From the NCBI GenBank assembly GCA_012934845.2, contig WNNJ02003451.1, forward strand, positions 1-64,000: DNA of 64,000 nucleotides. Direction: 5' to 3'. A model generated the notes under the pieces. The model searched no databases. It had not been told where the DNA came from and saw nothing but the letters and a program-made list of their open reading frames with translations. The translations under genes and the position numbers were made by a program. Shown here in pieces: positions 19,231 to 30,480 of this stretch. The DNA is from Pomphorhynchus laevis (Eukaryota; Acanthocephala; Palaeacanthocephala; Echinorhynchida; Pomphorhynchidae). How positions within the stretch are numbered: position 1 is the stretch's first letter; each line of letters opens with the position of its first letter.

Positions 19231-20274
19231 AATTTAAAATATATATAAATTACACTTTATTTTCACATAAATAGTATCTGACATATTTGATAATTGTATA
19301 TCTTTTTGAAACAGCAATCATACAAATATTTTATTTAAAAATGAAAAGCATATAATCAAACATGAGTTGTTCAATGTGGAAGATACCTGCTAGAAATCTT
19401 TAAAAACCTTCGCTCCGAGCATCAAAATTCGTAGATGTGATATTACAACACCCAAATACTTTACTACTTAATATCTCAAGCATGTTTGCTCCAGTTCAGT
19501 TCAAATCAAACTAGAGCGAAACTTTTATAAATGGTTAGCCGAATTAATAAATCAATTTTATCTAACTACATTCCCCTTGGGATCGGTTGTAACTAATTCA
19601 AATTACATGGCAGTTTACTGGGTTTACTATGACATTCCACTATGTTAAGCCACGTAATATTATAGCCATATTCCAAAAGAAACAATTCATATAGACAGTG
19701 TATTGCAGGTATTTTTAAAGACGATCAATAAGTGTGTAAGATGTCTCCTATCAAAATTCGAGAATTTTCCCATAATTTTTATTTAATTAACATTTCAACG
19801 AATGTTGCGCTCAATATATTGATATCTGCATTTTAATGTAGCGCAGTAAACTGAAACGGCAGTTCTGATATAAATTTCGACCTTGTCAGTAAAGCGGAAA
19901 TTATGTCGCTTAATGACGTTTACTTTTACTGGACCTTACGATGCTTCTTCTTTCGGATGTACTCTCACCTCATTTCTACCCCAACTATTTACAAAGCTTT
20001 TTAGAGTCGTTCTGTTAAAAGATTACGTGAAGGACAATTTGAAATGTGCAATAATTGTGCATGTTTACAAACTTGGATCGAACTATTTGATCAAAAATTT
20101 AGATAAGTCAGTGAGTGCAAATTTAATGAAATTTTTATTAATAGGTATTACGAGAGCTTGTTTTAAAAGATTGGGAATCTCAATCACAACAAGACGTTTC
20201 GCAAGACGTTTATATTTATATAATCTTTGATGCGCTTGAGGGCTTGGTAAAAGCTATTTTAGAAGTACATACAA
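19231..20274. other. AT-rich stretch with one possible LINE scrap
   Basis: Most of this kilobase holds nothing I can identify. A 115-codon plus-strand frame (19883-20230) contains NLKCAIIVHVYKLGSNYLI. This resembles the WKxAxIVPIYKxGD block before RT motif 1 of LINEs, so it may be a very old LINE fragment. I would not call it a gene. Confidence 0.35.
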
Positions 20275-20409
20275 TTGTTGAAAGAAGAAACGACATCCGA
20301 CGCCAGATTAGATACTTACAATTACCTTGAAAATGGTTTCGCTTGAAAACCGAAATATTGATTTTAACAACAATGTTCTGTCAGCGGATGCCTTTTCTTT
20401 TTTCAACAA
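20275..20409. repeat. 135-bp element with inverted terminal arms and an internal hairpin motif
   Basis: The arms of 25 bases (TTGTTGAAAGAAGAAACG... and its complement) match at 22 positions. Inside is a hairpin motif: a TGAAAATGG start, arms GGTTT and AAACC, then CGAAATAT. Similar motifs occur at 27.8 kb and 57.2 kb. It is MITE-like in shape, or a short PLE derivative. Confidence 0.6.
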
Positions 20410-20540
20410 TAATAAACATCTAAAAAATTGGTTTCTAATAAACATACAAAAATCTAAAAACAATTATTAATACACACAATTATTATTCAAACACACAATT
20501 ATTCGATTACAACGAGCGAAGCGAGTTGACACAACAATCG

Positions 20541-21909
20541 ATGGAAGGAACAAAGAATGCAGAAACGAAAAAATGCTTAGCAAGTCAGCAGATTAACGGT
20601 ACTCGCAATCAGACTAGCAAAATTAGCAAGCCCCTCCTCTGGGTATCAGCAACGCGAGGTCTCTTGTAGCAGATCTGGATGCGACATATAGACAACTGTC
20701 AATGTTACATCCTGTCTGACGAAATCGCTACTGTCTAGGGATTTTGTTTGTGGGTTCTGGGCCTCCGAATTGCTCTCCTTGTTGTTCAAGGGATATTGTG
20801 ACGAGCAAGTATCAATAAATGCTTCGGAGAGGAACGTAGATTCAAACAGTCACAATGATGGGGAAGATCAATGTACTGACGAATCATTCAGGAGTTCAGA
20901 AGCGTTCAGACAGTCAAGCAGCTCGTCGTCAGGGATTGATGATGTTTCGGTCACTCAAAAATCATCTGAGATAGGAACCAATAATGCTATTCATGTACTC
21001 AATCTTTCTCTCACGCAGCAGTCGAAGTTAGAACTGAACGATCGTTCAATCATACCCTTTAATAACAATTCAACTCAAAGCTTCGTTAGGGATGCATTGC
21101 ATGAGACTAATGTGATGGATTACACATTCAAACAACTACCTGTTTTGGATTCTATTGTTCATCCCCATATATTGGACTCAAGCAGCGTCGGTCTTGATGT
21201 AGATGACAAATCTTCCGCCCTGAAGCATGCGAATGTTGATTTTTCATCTCCAGTTAACACTTCCTCGGGCAGTGATTGTTCTCAAAACTGTCCTCTGGGG
21301 AGTGATTGTAGTGAGCGTCCTTGTGCTTACCCGCAGCTACTGCATCCCCGCTGCAGTTTATGTGTTGCTCCTCTAGTAGCCCCGCTAATTGAGAGCGTTA
21401 AGGATCTTGCAAAGGCTAGTCAGATTATCGTTAGGCCTATAGATAATCTACGACAAATAGTTAGCCTTCCGAATAATAAACAACATGCAGTGATTCCTCC
21501 AAATCATCGACGGCCATCAATTACCCCTAAGACTCATTCTTCATTAGTTCCGTCTGCTAGCTCTAACCAATTTAGCTCTAGACAATTTAACTTCAGAAGA
21601 GAGTTAAACGTTATCGTGAGCGGTGTTGAAGAATCTCTCAGTAACAATCCCCAAAGTAGACTGGATGACGATATTGTGCATCTTTGCGCAGTGTTTTCTA
21701 AGATTTTTCTCCAGAGCGATGTGGATGTTGCGAAGTGTCTTAAAGTTCGAAGAGTTTTTCGTCTAGGCAAGAAACTTTCAGATAGACCTAGACTTTTAAA
21801 AGTTGTTCTAGACTCAAAAGATCATGTTGACTTCCTACTCAAGCATGCATTTAGATTATCGCGCTCTGAATTTAATATACTCCGTGATCTTTTCCTGCAG
21901 ATCGTTTGA
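20541..21909 (+). pseudogene. LINE B ORF1 (copy 2): PHD-like finger and RRM-like domain
   Basis: The start is ATG 20541 (MEGTKNAETKK). A frameshift near 20630 leads into the cysteine block CSRSGCDI, where TAG replaces the Trp codon of copy 1, and the last pair reads CGFW rather than CGFC. From 20770 a 379-codon frame is open. It has a Ser-rich acidic part, a second cysteine-rich patch (around 21290-21360), then an RRM-like domain with NVIVSGVEESL, VRRVFRLGKK and RLLKVVLDSKDHV. It ends early at 21909, where a one-base change of frame precedes the expected DLSPADRLRR block. This is the best-preserved LINE B ORF1 in the window. Confidence 0.75.
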
Positions 21910-21967
21910 GAAGACACGAGGCTTTCAACGAGCTGCATCGACGGCTGGAAAGTGGTGAGGGCAACCT

Positions 21968-24900
21968 ATGTGTCCGGAATTTTCGGGTGGTCAAGTGGCG
22001 TTTGACTGTCCGGTGGCATCCCTTACTTCTGTAGAGTCAGACCTCTTTAGTAGTGATGGTTCGTGTGTAGGAAAACTAGTATACTTCGATAGTGTCACCG
22101 AGCGTGTCACATTTTCCCATTATACGAACATTTTTATCGGTTATTCAAATGTTCGTAGTCTCCTGGCTCAGTTCTCGGAAATTAAATTCATAGTTGCTTC
22201 GAAACGTTTTGCTGTATTTTGTATAACCGAAACATGGCTACATTCTAACATTTCGGATGACTGTGCTGCCATCCCTAGCTATTTTCTAATACGTTCGGAT
22301 CGCTCGTGTGGTAAACGTGGAGGTGGGGTAGCCGCCTATGTGCGAAATAGTCTCCTGGTATCGAATATCTCGGCTTTTCGCGACGATATTGCTTATTCCT
22401 TTGAAGGTCTTGCTTTTACACTGATAAATAGTCAACGATCCCGATTCTGCGTCCTTTACCGTTTTCCGTCATATGAATTAAGATTTGACTCTCTTAAACC
22501 ACATTTGCTAAGTTTATCTTCGTATCCTCTGATTTTGCTCCTGGGTGACTTCAATATCCCCCAAATAGACTGGAAAAATAGTCATTCACGACCAATTCAC
22601 GGAATTGGGAAAGTACTGAGTGACTTTCTGTTACTCGAGATGCTACTAGTTCAACATATTAAAGAACCTACTTGTGTGACAGGGACGCCTTCTATACTCG
22701 ATGTGGTCTTTACTAAGTGTTTGGGTGACGTTTCAGGTCTTCGTTATGACGCACCAATTGGCAATAACGATCACTGTGTACTCTCTATGCGACTGTCGCT
22801 GTTCAACAGGGCCTCACAAAACTCTAATTTTAAAAAAACGTTGTTGGGTAGGTGTTGATGCTAGTCAACTAGCTGCAAGCTTCCCAAAAGATATCTGTGA
22901 TAGTCTTCGTATCCACTTCGGGTTGGAGGTTCCTGTAGTCTTTGATCTGATCCATGATGAATTGAAGCAAATTTCTGATATCTTTGCTCCGCTACGTGCC
23001 TGCAAGTCCAAGCATGGACATCTTCCTCGGTTCGACATAGAGCTTCTTGATGCTATAGGATCCCGCAACAAATTGTGGCGCGAATTTAGGCGTTATCCTG
23101 CTTCAAAACGTGCCTACATCGACTCTCGGAACTTATGCAATCGGCTAAAATTTCAGAAACGCTATTCGTACGAAGATAGTATCGCCAGGGATGCATCTTT
23201 GAATCCTAGGAGGTTTTGGTCTTATGTAAGAAACAACAGAACACTTGTCGCCACAATTAGCTCAATCCAAACGCCAACTGAAACTTTGACCGATCCGTCT
23301 CTAATCGCCCAACATTTAGCTGATGGCTTCTTTGTACAGGCTTTGACCTCTAACAAACTGCATGAGTCAATGCATTATTATTAAACTGCATTATTAGTCA
23401 ATTCATAAAAATGACGTTTATTTTAAATTTCATTTTTTTAACTTGATTTAAATTATAGAAAATCTAAAAACAATTATTAATTTTATTATTTAATTATTAA
23501 ATTTTGATTTAGCATTATTATGTTTTGTTTATTTTATAATTATATTAAATACGTAGACTCAGTTAGCTGATTTAATTAGTTGGAAGTATGTTCTGGTTGC
23601 TCATCGGTGTTATGTTCGTTCACTCAGAGTGGATGAGGTGTTGAACGAGGTTATGAAGCTCAATTCGTTTACATCTCCGAGACCAGACAATATTGCCCCC
23701 TTCCTCGTCAAATCCCTAGCGAACGAACTGAGCAATGATTTAACTATGTTCTTCAGATACAGCTTAGACATTTTGGATTCCTGAAAGTTGGAGGTGTGCA
23801 ATTGTGGTGCCTATTGCCAAAAAGCATCCTGCTAGCTTTTGCGCGGAGTTTCAGCCCATAAGCTTGACTAGCGTATTCTGCAAACTTTTAGAAAGAATCA
23901 TTGCTAGTAGAATCAGGGATCATTTGGATCGTAATCACATATTGGTTGAATCTCAACATGGTTTCAGGATCGGACGTTCATGCCTTACTAACCTACTAAC
24001 TGCGCGTGAAAAATGGGCTGATGCTCCTGGGGCTGGGTTTCAGTTTCATACAGTATTCCTTGATTTTTCGAAAGATTTTGATAGGGTACCACACGACGGC
24101 ATAGTTTCTTTACTGTATCACTATGGACTTCATTCATATATTTGTGAGTGGGTCAAAAAATTTCTATCGAATAGGTCTTTCCGAGTTTGTGTGGGGTGTG
24201 CTTTCTTATTCGGTAAATATTAATTATGGCGTACCGCAGAGATCAGTCATTGGCCCACTGCTCTTTATAATCTTCATTAATGATCTGCTACTCCGCTTAT
24301 CAAGCTCTAATCTAGCGTTTGCAGACAATCTAAAGATTTGGTCGATCATTAGAAGTCCTGCTGATCGAGTATCGTTACAAAATGATCTAAACTCTCTGAT
24401 CAAGTGGTGCGATTCTACCGGACTACGGTTGAATGTTGATAAATGTATCATCATGCAACTAGGTCGCCCTATTGAAACTCTAAGGTACTTTATTGGAGAT
24501 ATGGTCTTAAAGGAAGTGTCTCATCATAAGGATTTAGGGATTATTGTCCATAGATCCTTGAAAACAAAGTTGAAATCCGACTTATTTCTAGGTAAAGCTA
24601 CTAGGGCGTTATATTGTATTAAAAATGCATTCCTCAGGTTAAGCTGTCATATGTTCAAGAGGTTATTCATCTCCATCGTCAGGCCACACTTAGAGTACTG
24701 CATTCAGACTTGTTTCCCTGTCACTAAGTAAGAACTATTAGACCTGGAGTCTATTCTTAGGCGCGGATCGAGGCTTTGTATTGGCTTAAGTGGTATTGAC
24801 TATTATGTACGTCTAAGTCGTATTGGGATGTTGTCGGTACGTGAGAGGTTTATATCCTTGGAAATGCTATGTATATGGCATATGTCGAATGATGTCGTAA

Positions 24901-25110
24901 GTTATCCCACCGATGTAATCACTAGGCGGGTAGATTAGTTGCGGGGACATAGCAGAGTCTTGTATAAATTTAGATTTGGCAGATTACCAAAAGTGTATAG
25001 ACTCTCAAGGAGAGGAATTAACATGTGGAATTCGTTGCCTGAGGAAGTCGTTGCAGCCCTCAGTTTGAGAACGTTTAAATCACGATACTACAATTGGATA
25101 CGTGAACAAT
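21968..25110 (+). pseudogene. LINE B ORF2 (copy 2): endonuclease, linker, reverse transcriptase, broken
   Basis: An uninterrupted endonuclease frame (21968-22858) has GYSNVRSLLAQF, CITETWLHSN, GGGVAAYVRNS, LGDFNIPQIDW and NDHCVLSMR, where Asn replaces the Ser of the usual SDH. One frameshift in a run of A (about 22836) moves the linker to the next frame (to 23384). The Naiad tail follows, then RT blocks at 23804-24223 and 24224-24731 in different frames. The catalytic box reads FADNLKIW (24318-24329), the same inactive form as in copy 1. Stops and a TAG at about 24936 break the C-terminal domain. Confidence 0.85.
23391..23578 (+). mobile_element. Naiad 3'-tail fragment inside LINE B copy 2
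   Basis: It is identical in position and, as far as I can compare by eye, in sequence to 11241-11428. It ends in CTCAGTTAGCTGATTTAATT like the Naiad ends at 57.18 and 59.06 kb. It separates the LINE B linker from its RT. Confidence 0.9.
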
Positions 25111-25187
25111 GACGACACTCAACACTACCACTGGAATATCCTAATTAGCTACGTTGACTGACCATTTAAAAAAGGATTTATTTTAAC

Positions 25188-25224
25188 GTGGCAAATGCGT
25201 GCCAGCGCACGCTTACATGACCAC
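25188..25224 (-). promoter_or_regulatory. Two-tier 3' stem-loop of LINE C
   Basis: The outer stem is GTGG against CCAC and the inner stem GCGTGC against GCACGC with loop CAGC. The same structure is at 33777-33809 and 34755-34790 (minus). It also lies inside the inverted inserts at about 26.6, 36.15 and 44.77 kb (plus). Confidence 0.6.
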
Positions 25225-25249
25225 AACAAAACAAGACTGTAAATCAGGT

Positions 25250-26910
25250 CTAGAATGTGTGAACTGGTAGGGGGTTGAATGTAATAAAGGAGGGGGCGCG
25301 GCGGACGTCGAGAGGGAGTTGATTCCAGGCGAGTGAGGCGGCGACGAGGAAGGATCGGAGACCGTAGTTGTTAAAGTAATTAGGAACGTGGAGTAAGAGG
25401 GTATGACAGGAACGAAACGATAGCGAGGTGGGGCGAGTATCGTCTAAGAATAGAAGGTTGATGAACGATAGGGAGCCGACAGCGATGAGTCGAAAAGTAA
25501 CGAAAAGAAGGCGAAGTTTGATGCGGATGTGGATGGTGGGCAGGAGAGTTGGGGAAAATATGTGGATGTGTGGTCGAAGCGACAGACGAAAGAGCACTCG
25601 AACGGCGGTGTTGATTATTCGTTGTAGGGGTAGGATGATGGATTTTGGAGAATTGGCGAAAAGGCTAAGGCAGTATTCGATTAAGGGAAAATAAGCGATG
25701 AAAGAAGATACATACAAGAACGGAAGTCGATAAGGGGGCGGATACGGCGGATGTCACGGAGAATTAAGTTAGATGAGCGAACATTGTCACGGACGATCAG
25801 TTTAAAGGGAAAGGTGATCATCGAAATGGAAGCCTAAGAAAGTGAGATTGTGGACTATGGGGATGATCGATGAAGCAAAATATATAGTGGGAGGAGATAT
25901 GTTTGGTTTACGTGTGAGGATCCACATTATTTTGGACTTTTCGGGGTTTAGAACGAGATAGAGATTGGAGAGACGTTTGTAGATAGAAGAAAGACAGTTG
26001 GAGGCAGAAATGCCGATATCGTGTATGCGATGTGCGGGTGCATGAGCATAGATTAGAATGTCATCGGTGTATTGCATGATCTTAAAGGAGTAAGGTTTAA
26101 TAAACGGAGAGAGATCGCCAAGCAGTAGAGAGAAAAGCAGGGGACCTAGGACTGAACCTTGTGGGACCCCGCAAAAAATAGGGATGGGAGGGGAGGATGA
26201 TGAATTAGAACCGACGCGAAAGGAACGGTCGGATAGATATGAGGCATACCATGCCACGTATGAGGAAGAAAAGCCGTAATCATAACGAAGGCGAGAAAGG
26301 AGGACGGAGTGGTCGACAATGTCGAATGCGGAGGAGAGTTTGAGGGAGATGAGAACACTATATAGAGCCTTGTTTAGAGAAATGAGTAAGTCGTTGTAAA
26401 CTTTCATGCAGGCGATTTCTGTGGAGTGATTTGAGCGGAAAGCTGATTGGAAAGGAGGGTACAGTGGGAATCAACTCCCTCTCGACGTCCGCCGCTCTCC
26501 CTCCTTTATCACATTCAAACACCTCCTCCGTTCACACCTTCTCGACACCTGATTTACAGTTTTGTTTTGTTGTGGTCATGTAAGCGTGCGCTGGCACGCA
26601 TTTGCCACGTTAAAATAAATCTTTTTTTTGATGAGGAGAGATAAACGTTGATCTGTATTAAGATAAGGCGTTCTATGAGCTTAGAAAGAGTAGGGAGTAG
26701 TGAAATGGGGCGATAGCTTGAAGGACAAGAGGGGTCGATCGATTGTTTCTTAAAGAGGGGACGAACGATTGCGTTTTTCCAGTGTGAAGGGAAGATACGA
26801 CTGTGGATGGACGAGTGTAACAAGGTTGTGAGAAATAGGGATATCGATGAGCATATAGATTTTAATATGTGAGTAGGCAGGGGATCGGCAGGTGAGGTTA
26901 TGTTGGGCAA
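25250..26910 (-). pseudogene. LINE C ORF2 (copy 3): reverse transcriptase and C-terminal domain, broken
   Basis: From the 5' side: the RT N-terminal block (26554-26910) with SYRPISLLPTLSKLIERLI, cut by the inverted insert; the RT core (25802-26407) with LKLSSAFDIVDHS, GVPQGSVLGPLLFSLLLGD and YTDDILIY, where Thr replaces the Ala of YADD but both Asp remain; and the C-terminal block (25250-25717) with NYGLRSFLVAASLAWNQL. The parts lie in different frames. It cannot encode a full protein. Confidence 0.8.
26465..26629 (+). repeat. 165-bp inverted copy of the LINE C 3' end inside LINE C copy 3
   Basis: It begins at the TGG codon of the WNQLPLDVRR motif and runs through the stop, the 3' UTR and stem-loop to AATAAATC and a T run. 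It lies opposite in orientation to the host element. The empty site is visible at 4531-4537. The same insert of the same length is at 36030-36194 and 44649-44813. Confidence 0.92.
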
Positions 26911-27360
26911 GGACGTGAGAACAGATGATACTTCGGTTGGTGAGACAGGGAGAAGATGAAAGAGTTCCGGAAGAATGAGGCTAGACTGGGCAGAGTGGGA
27001 TAGGATGAAGACCGGGGTGTGAGAGAAAATGATCAGGGACAGCTATGATGTCGAGTGCTCCACCAAGTATATGTGTGGGGGCAGTGGAGATTAGTTTGTA
27101 ATTGTAGTTGTGTAGAATGTTGATGAGCCAGATGGAACCTGTGGAAGAGGGCCGGTCTAGGCCGATATTGAAGTCGCCTAGAGCGAGTGAAGGGATTGAG
27201 GGCAAAGAACAATGAGAAAGGAGGTCAGCGAGTTCGGTAAATATAAGGCTGTAAGAGCTGATGAACCAGGACGGTATACAATGGCGAGATCTAGAGTGAT
27301 CGTGTTAGAATAACGACAAGTGAGCAATTCAAAAGAGCAAGGACTGAAAGGGGGATTGAT

Positions 27361-27423
27361 TTGCTTTTTTTGGACTCTGCCTGAATAGCCTTTTGGCTTT
27401 GGTATGTATTGGAATAATAATAA
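27361..27423 (+). mobile_element. LINE B copy 2, last part of the 3' UTR
   Basis: The terminal LINE B sequence continues after the LINE C insertion, with hairpin AGCC-TTTT-GGCT (27387-27398) and an (AAT)n end. Copy 1 has AGCT against GGCT at the same place, so the arm here is one pair better. A separate hairpin of about 14 bp with one mismatch follows at 27430-27463. Confidence 0.9.
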
Positions 27424-27772
27424 TGTGAACCAACATCCTATACTCTTTTTCAAGAGTCTAGGATGTCGGTCTTTTTTACTCTTTTTTTGATACTACTATC
27501 ATTTTTGAGTTAAACAATACATTCGACATACTTTACTGTGGATAGTTGTTGAAATTGTCAGAAAATGTGTTGATTCCTACTGATTATCTGTATTTGCTCA
27601 TTTTTTACCATACTTTTAGGATTCAACTAGATATACCATATATCATATATTGTACATTATGTTTCAGCAGAAACAGAGCATATTACCTCACAAAAGTGGA
27701 AGCTTGTAGTCAAAACTTTTAGTCATAAAAACGAAGTTATTCAATAGTTGATAATGATCATTATTGATAAAG
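27424..27772. other. AT-rich stretch without a gene
   Basis: Apart from the hairpin CATCCTATACTCTT with its near-complement at 27430-27463, I see nothing identifiable here. Confidence 0.6.
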
Positions 27773-27920
27773 AATTATTGAAGCTGGATCAAAGAAAAGA
27801 CGAAATTATTTTTGATATTTCGCTAACTTCTGTTAGCATCTTCAGAAAATAAAATAGTACAAATTTCTGAAGATGTTAACAGAAGTTAGCGATCTTTTCT
27901 TTAATCCAGTTCCAATAATT
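27773..27920. repeat. 148-bp palindromic element with hairpin motifs in both arms
   Basis: The arms begin AATTATTG and end CAATAATT, with further matching of AAAGAAAAGA. Each arm contains CTGAAGATG, a stem GTTAAC or GCTAAC against GTTAGC, then CGAAATAT or CGATC. The minus-strand arm is intact and the plus-strand arm shortened. No coding sequence is present. It may be a MITE or two short PLE ends in inverted order. Confidence 0.75.
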
Positions 27921-28099
27921 CTAAAAAGAAGATCGTTCAATTCTTTTTTGATTTCTGCTTTAAATTGCTGAAGATCTTGTATATAAAACAGTTATAAAAT
28001 AGTCACACAACAGCTGCAACCCATTCCAATTTACAGTAAAATAATATGATGGATGTTATATATTTTGGATGTTCAATCTGAAACATCGACAGGAATCTT

Positions 28100-29800
28100 C
28101 AAGCTTTCACACCCGCCCCAAAATTCGATGGCGCTCCGTTGCCCCTATTTGCCTTCTCCGCTAGCCCCTATCACCAGCACAAACGTTTTCCGATTAGGCC
28201 TCCTCAACACTAGATCTATTCTCCACAAATTCGAAGTCATCATCAACCTATTAATGAAGCAATCATCAATATATTCTGCCTCACCAATTCTGGCACTCAG
28301 ATTCCGACGACCCCTCCATTAGCCGACTGCTCTCTGCTGGTTGATCACTATTCGAATCCGCCCGCACACCAGCTTATTCCCTTCTAAATTCTCTTATCAT
28401 GGTGAAATTGCCGCATTCGCCCGTCACCCTGCGTCTCTTCGCAAAATCACCCCACCTTTAAGTTCTTTCCCTTTTGAATTGCTCACTTGTCGTTCTTTTA
28501 GTCCAATTATTCTTGCTGACATCCTTCCGCATTGTTCTTTGTCCTTCATACCTTCTCGTTATTGTTGACTTAAACATCCGTTTCGACCGCCCCTCTTCCA
28601 CTGATTCTATTCGGTTCATCAACATTCTATCAAACTACAGCTACAAACTCATCTTCACTACCCCACACATATCCTTGGCGGGTAACTCGACATTATCGCT
28701 GTCCTTGATCGTTTTGCTCCCTATACCTCACTGTCATATCTGATCTTAATCTATCCGATCACTTTCTCGTCACCCTTGATCTTAATTTCAATACACCTCG
28801 CCTTACAAACCTACAATCCTATGTCGCCATTGGAGATTTCTTGACCTCTTCCTTCTCCGGTCTGCCTTACTCAAACCGTCTCTATACTATCCCACAGTGA
28901 CATTTTCCTCTCCTCACGATTTTGCATTCTTTTTCGACTCTGAACTCACATCCACTCTCGATATTCTCTTGCCTTTCAAGCCTCACCCTCATTTCCACTT
29001 GAGTCATTCCCCATGGTTTGACATCCAATGCATACTCTCAAAGCGTCAAGTCTGTCATGTTTTTCGAGTCTATCAATGCTATCTTAGAAGTGATATCCGC
29101 TCGCTCACTCCATCTCTCCGTGATTCCTATATTGATCTTCATCAGTATCATCTCAACCTGCTGGGTACCAAATGCAACTTCTGGCAGCAAAAAAATCAAC
29201 ACTCATTCAACTCTAAATATCTCTGGTATAATTTAACTCAATTTTTTCTTGCTCCTCTTCGTCTTGCACTTCAATCTCCATGATTATTCGTCATTTCTCC
29301 AGACCAAAGTATCCATAATACGGCCTATTATAATACGTCTTTTATTCTTCCTCCGTAGCATGGTTTGCCTCATATCTATCCGACCGCTCTTGTCGAGTCT
29401 GTTCAAATTCATCATCCTCTCCTCCCATCCATATTTTCTGCGAGGTCCCACAAGGTTCAGTCCTAGGACTCCTGCTTTACTTTCTTCTACTCGGCGATCT
29501 CTCTCCGTTTATCAAACCTTACTCCTTAACGTCATGCAATACGCCGATGACATCCTCATATATGCTCATGCACCAGCCCATCGCATACACGATATCTGCA
29601 TTTCTGCCTCCAAGTCTTCCTTCTATCTACAAACGTCTCTCCCGTCTTCGTCTCGTTCTATACCCAAACAAGTTCAAAATAGATGCAAAAGATGAAAGTT
29701 CGTCCCATCTTTTCATCTTTCGTCTCATCAATCATCCCCATAGTCCACAATCTCACTTTCTTACTCTTCCATTTCTGTATCATTGTAGATTAGCAAATTA
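28100..29800 (+). mobile_element. Old LINE C-related copy (endonuclease and RT parts)
   Basis: This diverged plus-strand relative starts at the end of ORF1 and the ORF2 start (MALRCPYLPSPL at 28128). It has VFRLGLLNTRSIL, then endonuclease pieces in several frames, the linker (PWFDIQC near 29020), RT pieces (GDLSPFI, then MQYADDILIYAH at 29535-29570) and stops near 29800. It contains many frameshifts and a deletion of the RT N-terminal part. It is older than the minus-strand LINE C copies. The stretch 27921-28099 holds nothing recognisable. Confidence 0.75.
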
Positions 29801-29874
29801 TGTACTCTTTGTGCCTTATTTCGGCAATATATTATCGATACGACTCTTCTAAAAGAGTGGAATTAATCAGATTT

Positions 29875-30155
29875 TCATCCCCATTTTTATAAAAGGAGAT
29901 CGATCTTCAGTTAACAATTATTGACTACTAACTATCACTTATTTATATTGTAGAATGCTAGAGCGTATCATACATGATTATATGGTTAACTTTTATAATG
30001 AGAACAATGTATTAATTTCTGAGCAACATGGTTTTCATAAGGCCTATTCGCCTGTCGCAAATCATCTTGCAATCCATCTCGATTCGTCAGCTAATAAAGC
30101 AGGATCCACTGATGTCGACAGTATATTTATTGTTATTTATAGGAACCAATGAAAA
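29875..30155 (+). mobile_element. LINE RT fragment related to LINE A
   Basis: Reading gives IKGDRSSVNNY, then CRMLERIIHDYMV, then SEQHGFHKAYSPVANHL, corresponding to RT motifs 1-2 of LINE A (CRVLERFVHRYMV, NQHGFREGYSTVSNLL). The catalytic motifs are absent. From 30156 to 30480 I recognise nothing. Confidence 0.7.
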
Positions 30156-30480
30156 TCATTGTTTTTCCTTGATTCCTATAAATAGCATTGCTAAATCCGA
30201 GGAGATGAATGTCGGTGTGCACACAATAAAACAAAATGAACTTCATTCTCGGCGCCAATTTGCTGTCTTAAATATTCAATAATTAGTTCAGTGTTGAAAG
30301 TCGAAATGCAACCGCAATCAGGTATTAACCAAGCAAATCAAGCTCAGCACACAGCTAAACGACCAAGTGACAAAGATCACATGTTAATTTCGGACATTTA
30401 TAATGTGGTCATTCAATGACCCCTAGTAGGATGAATTTTCCCCAAGGCGAAGAAAGTAAGAAGTTCGTTGACATAATAAA

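Larger units (their letters stand above)
20487..25167 (+). mobile_element. LINE B copy 2 (main part)
   Basis: This is the second LINE B. It carries ORF1, endonuclease, linker, Naiad tail, RT and the start of the 3' UTR, then is interrupted by LINE C copy 3 at 25168. Its last 60 bases resume at 27361. It lacks the LINE C segment found in copy 1, so 23225-23279 shows the original linker. Against copy 1, divergence is about 4-5 percent in the 5' half, close to zero over 11.13-12.3 kb versus 23.28-24.45 kb, and high again in the last 100 coding bases. Confidence 0.9.
25168..27360 (-). mobile_element. LINE C copy 3 inserted in the 3' UTR of LINE B copy 2
   Basis: The minus-strand LINE C starts (3' end) with the two-tier stem-loop at 25188-25224 and is truncated inside the endonuclease near 27360. 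It splits LINE B between GACCATTT and TTGCTTTTTT, with at most a few bases of duplication. Inside are the inverted 165-bp insert (26465-26629) and a deletion of several hundred bases near 27030, which joins the linker directly to the endonuclease. Confidence 0.85.

Noticed and set aside
27430-27463. Terminator or small-RNA hairpin
   Set aside because: It is an isolated 14-bp stem with a mismatch next to a LINE tail, with no associated gene or conserved partner.
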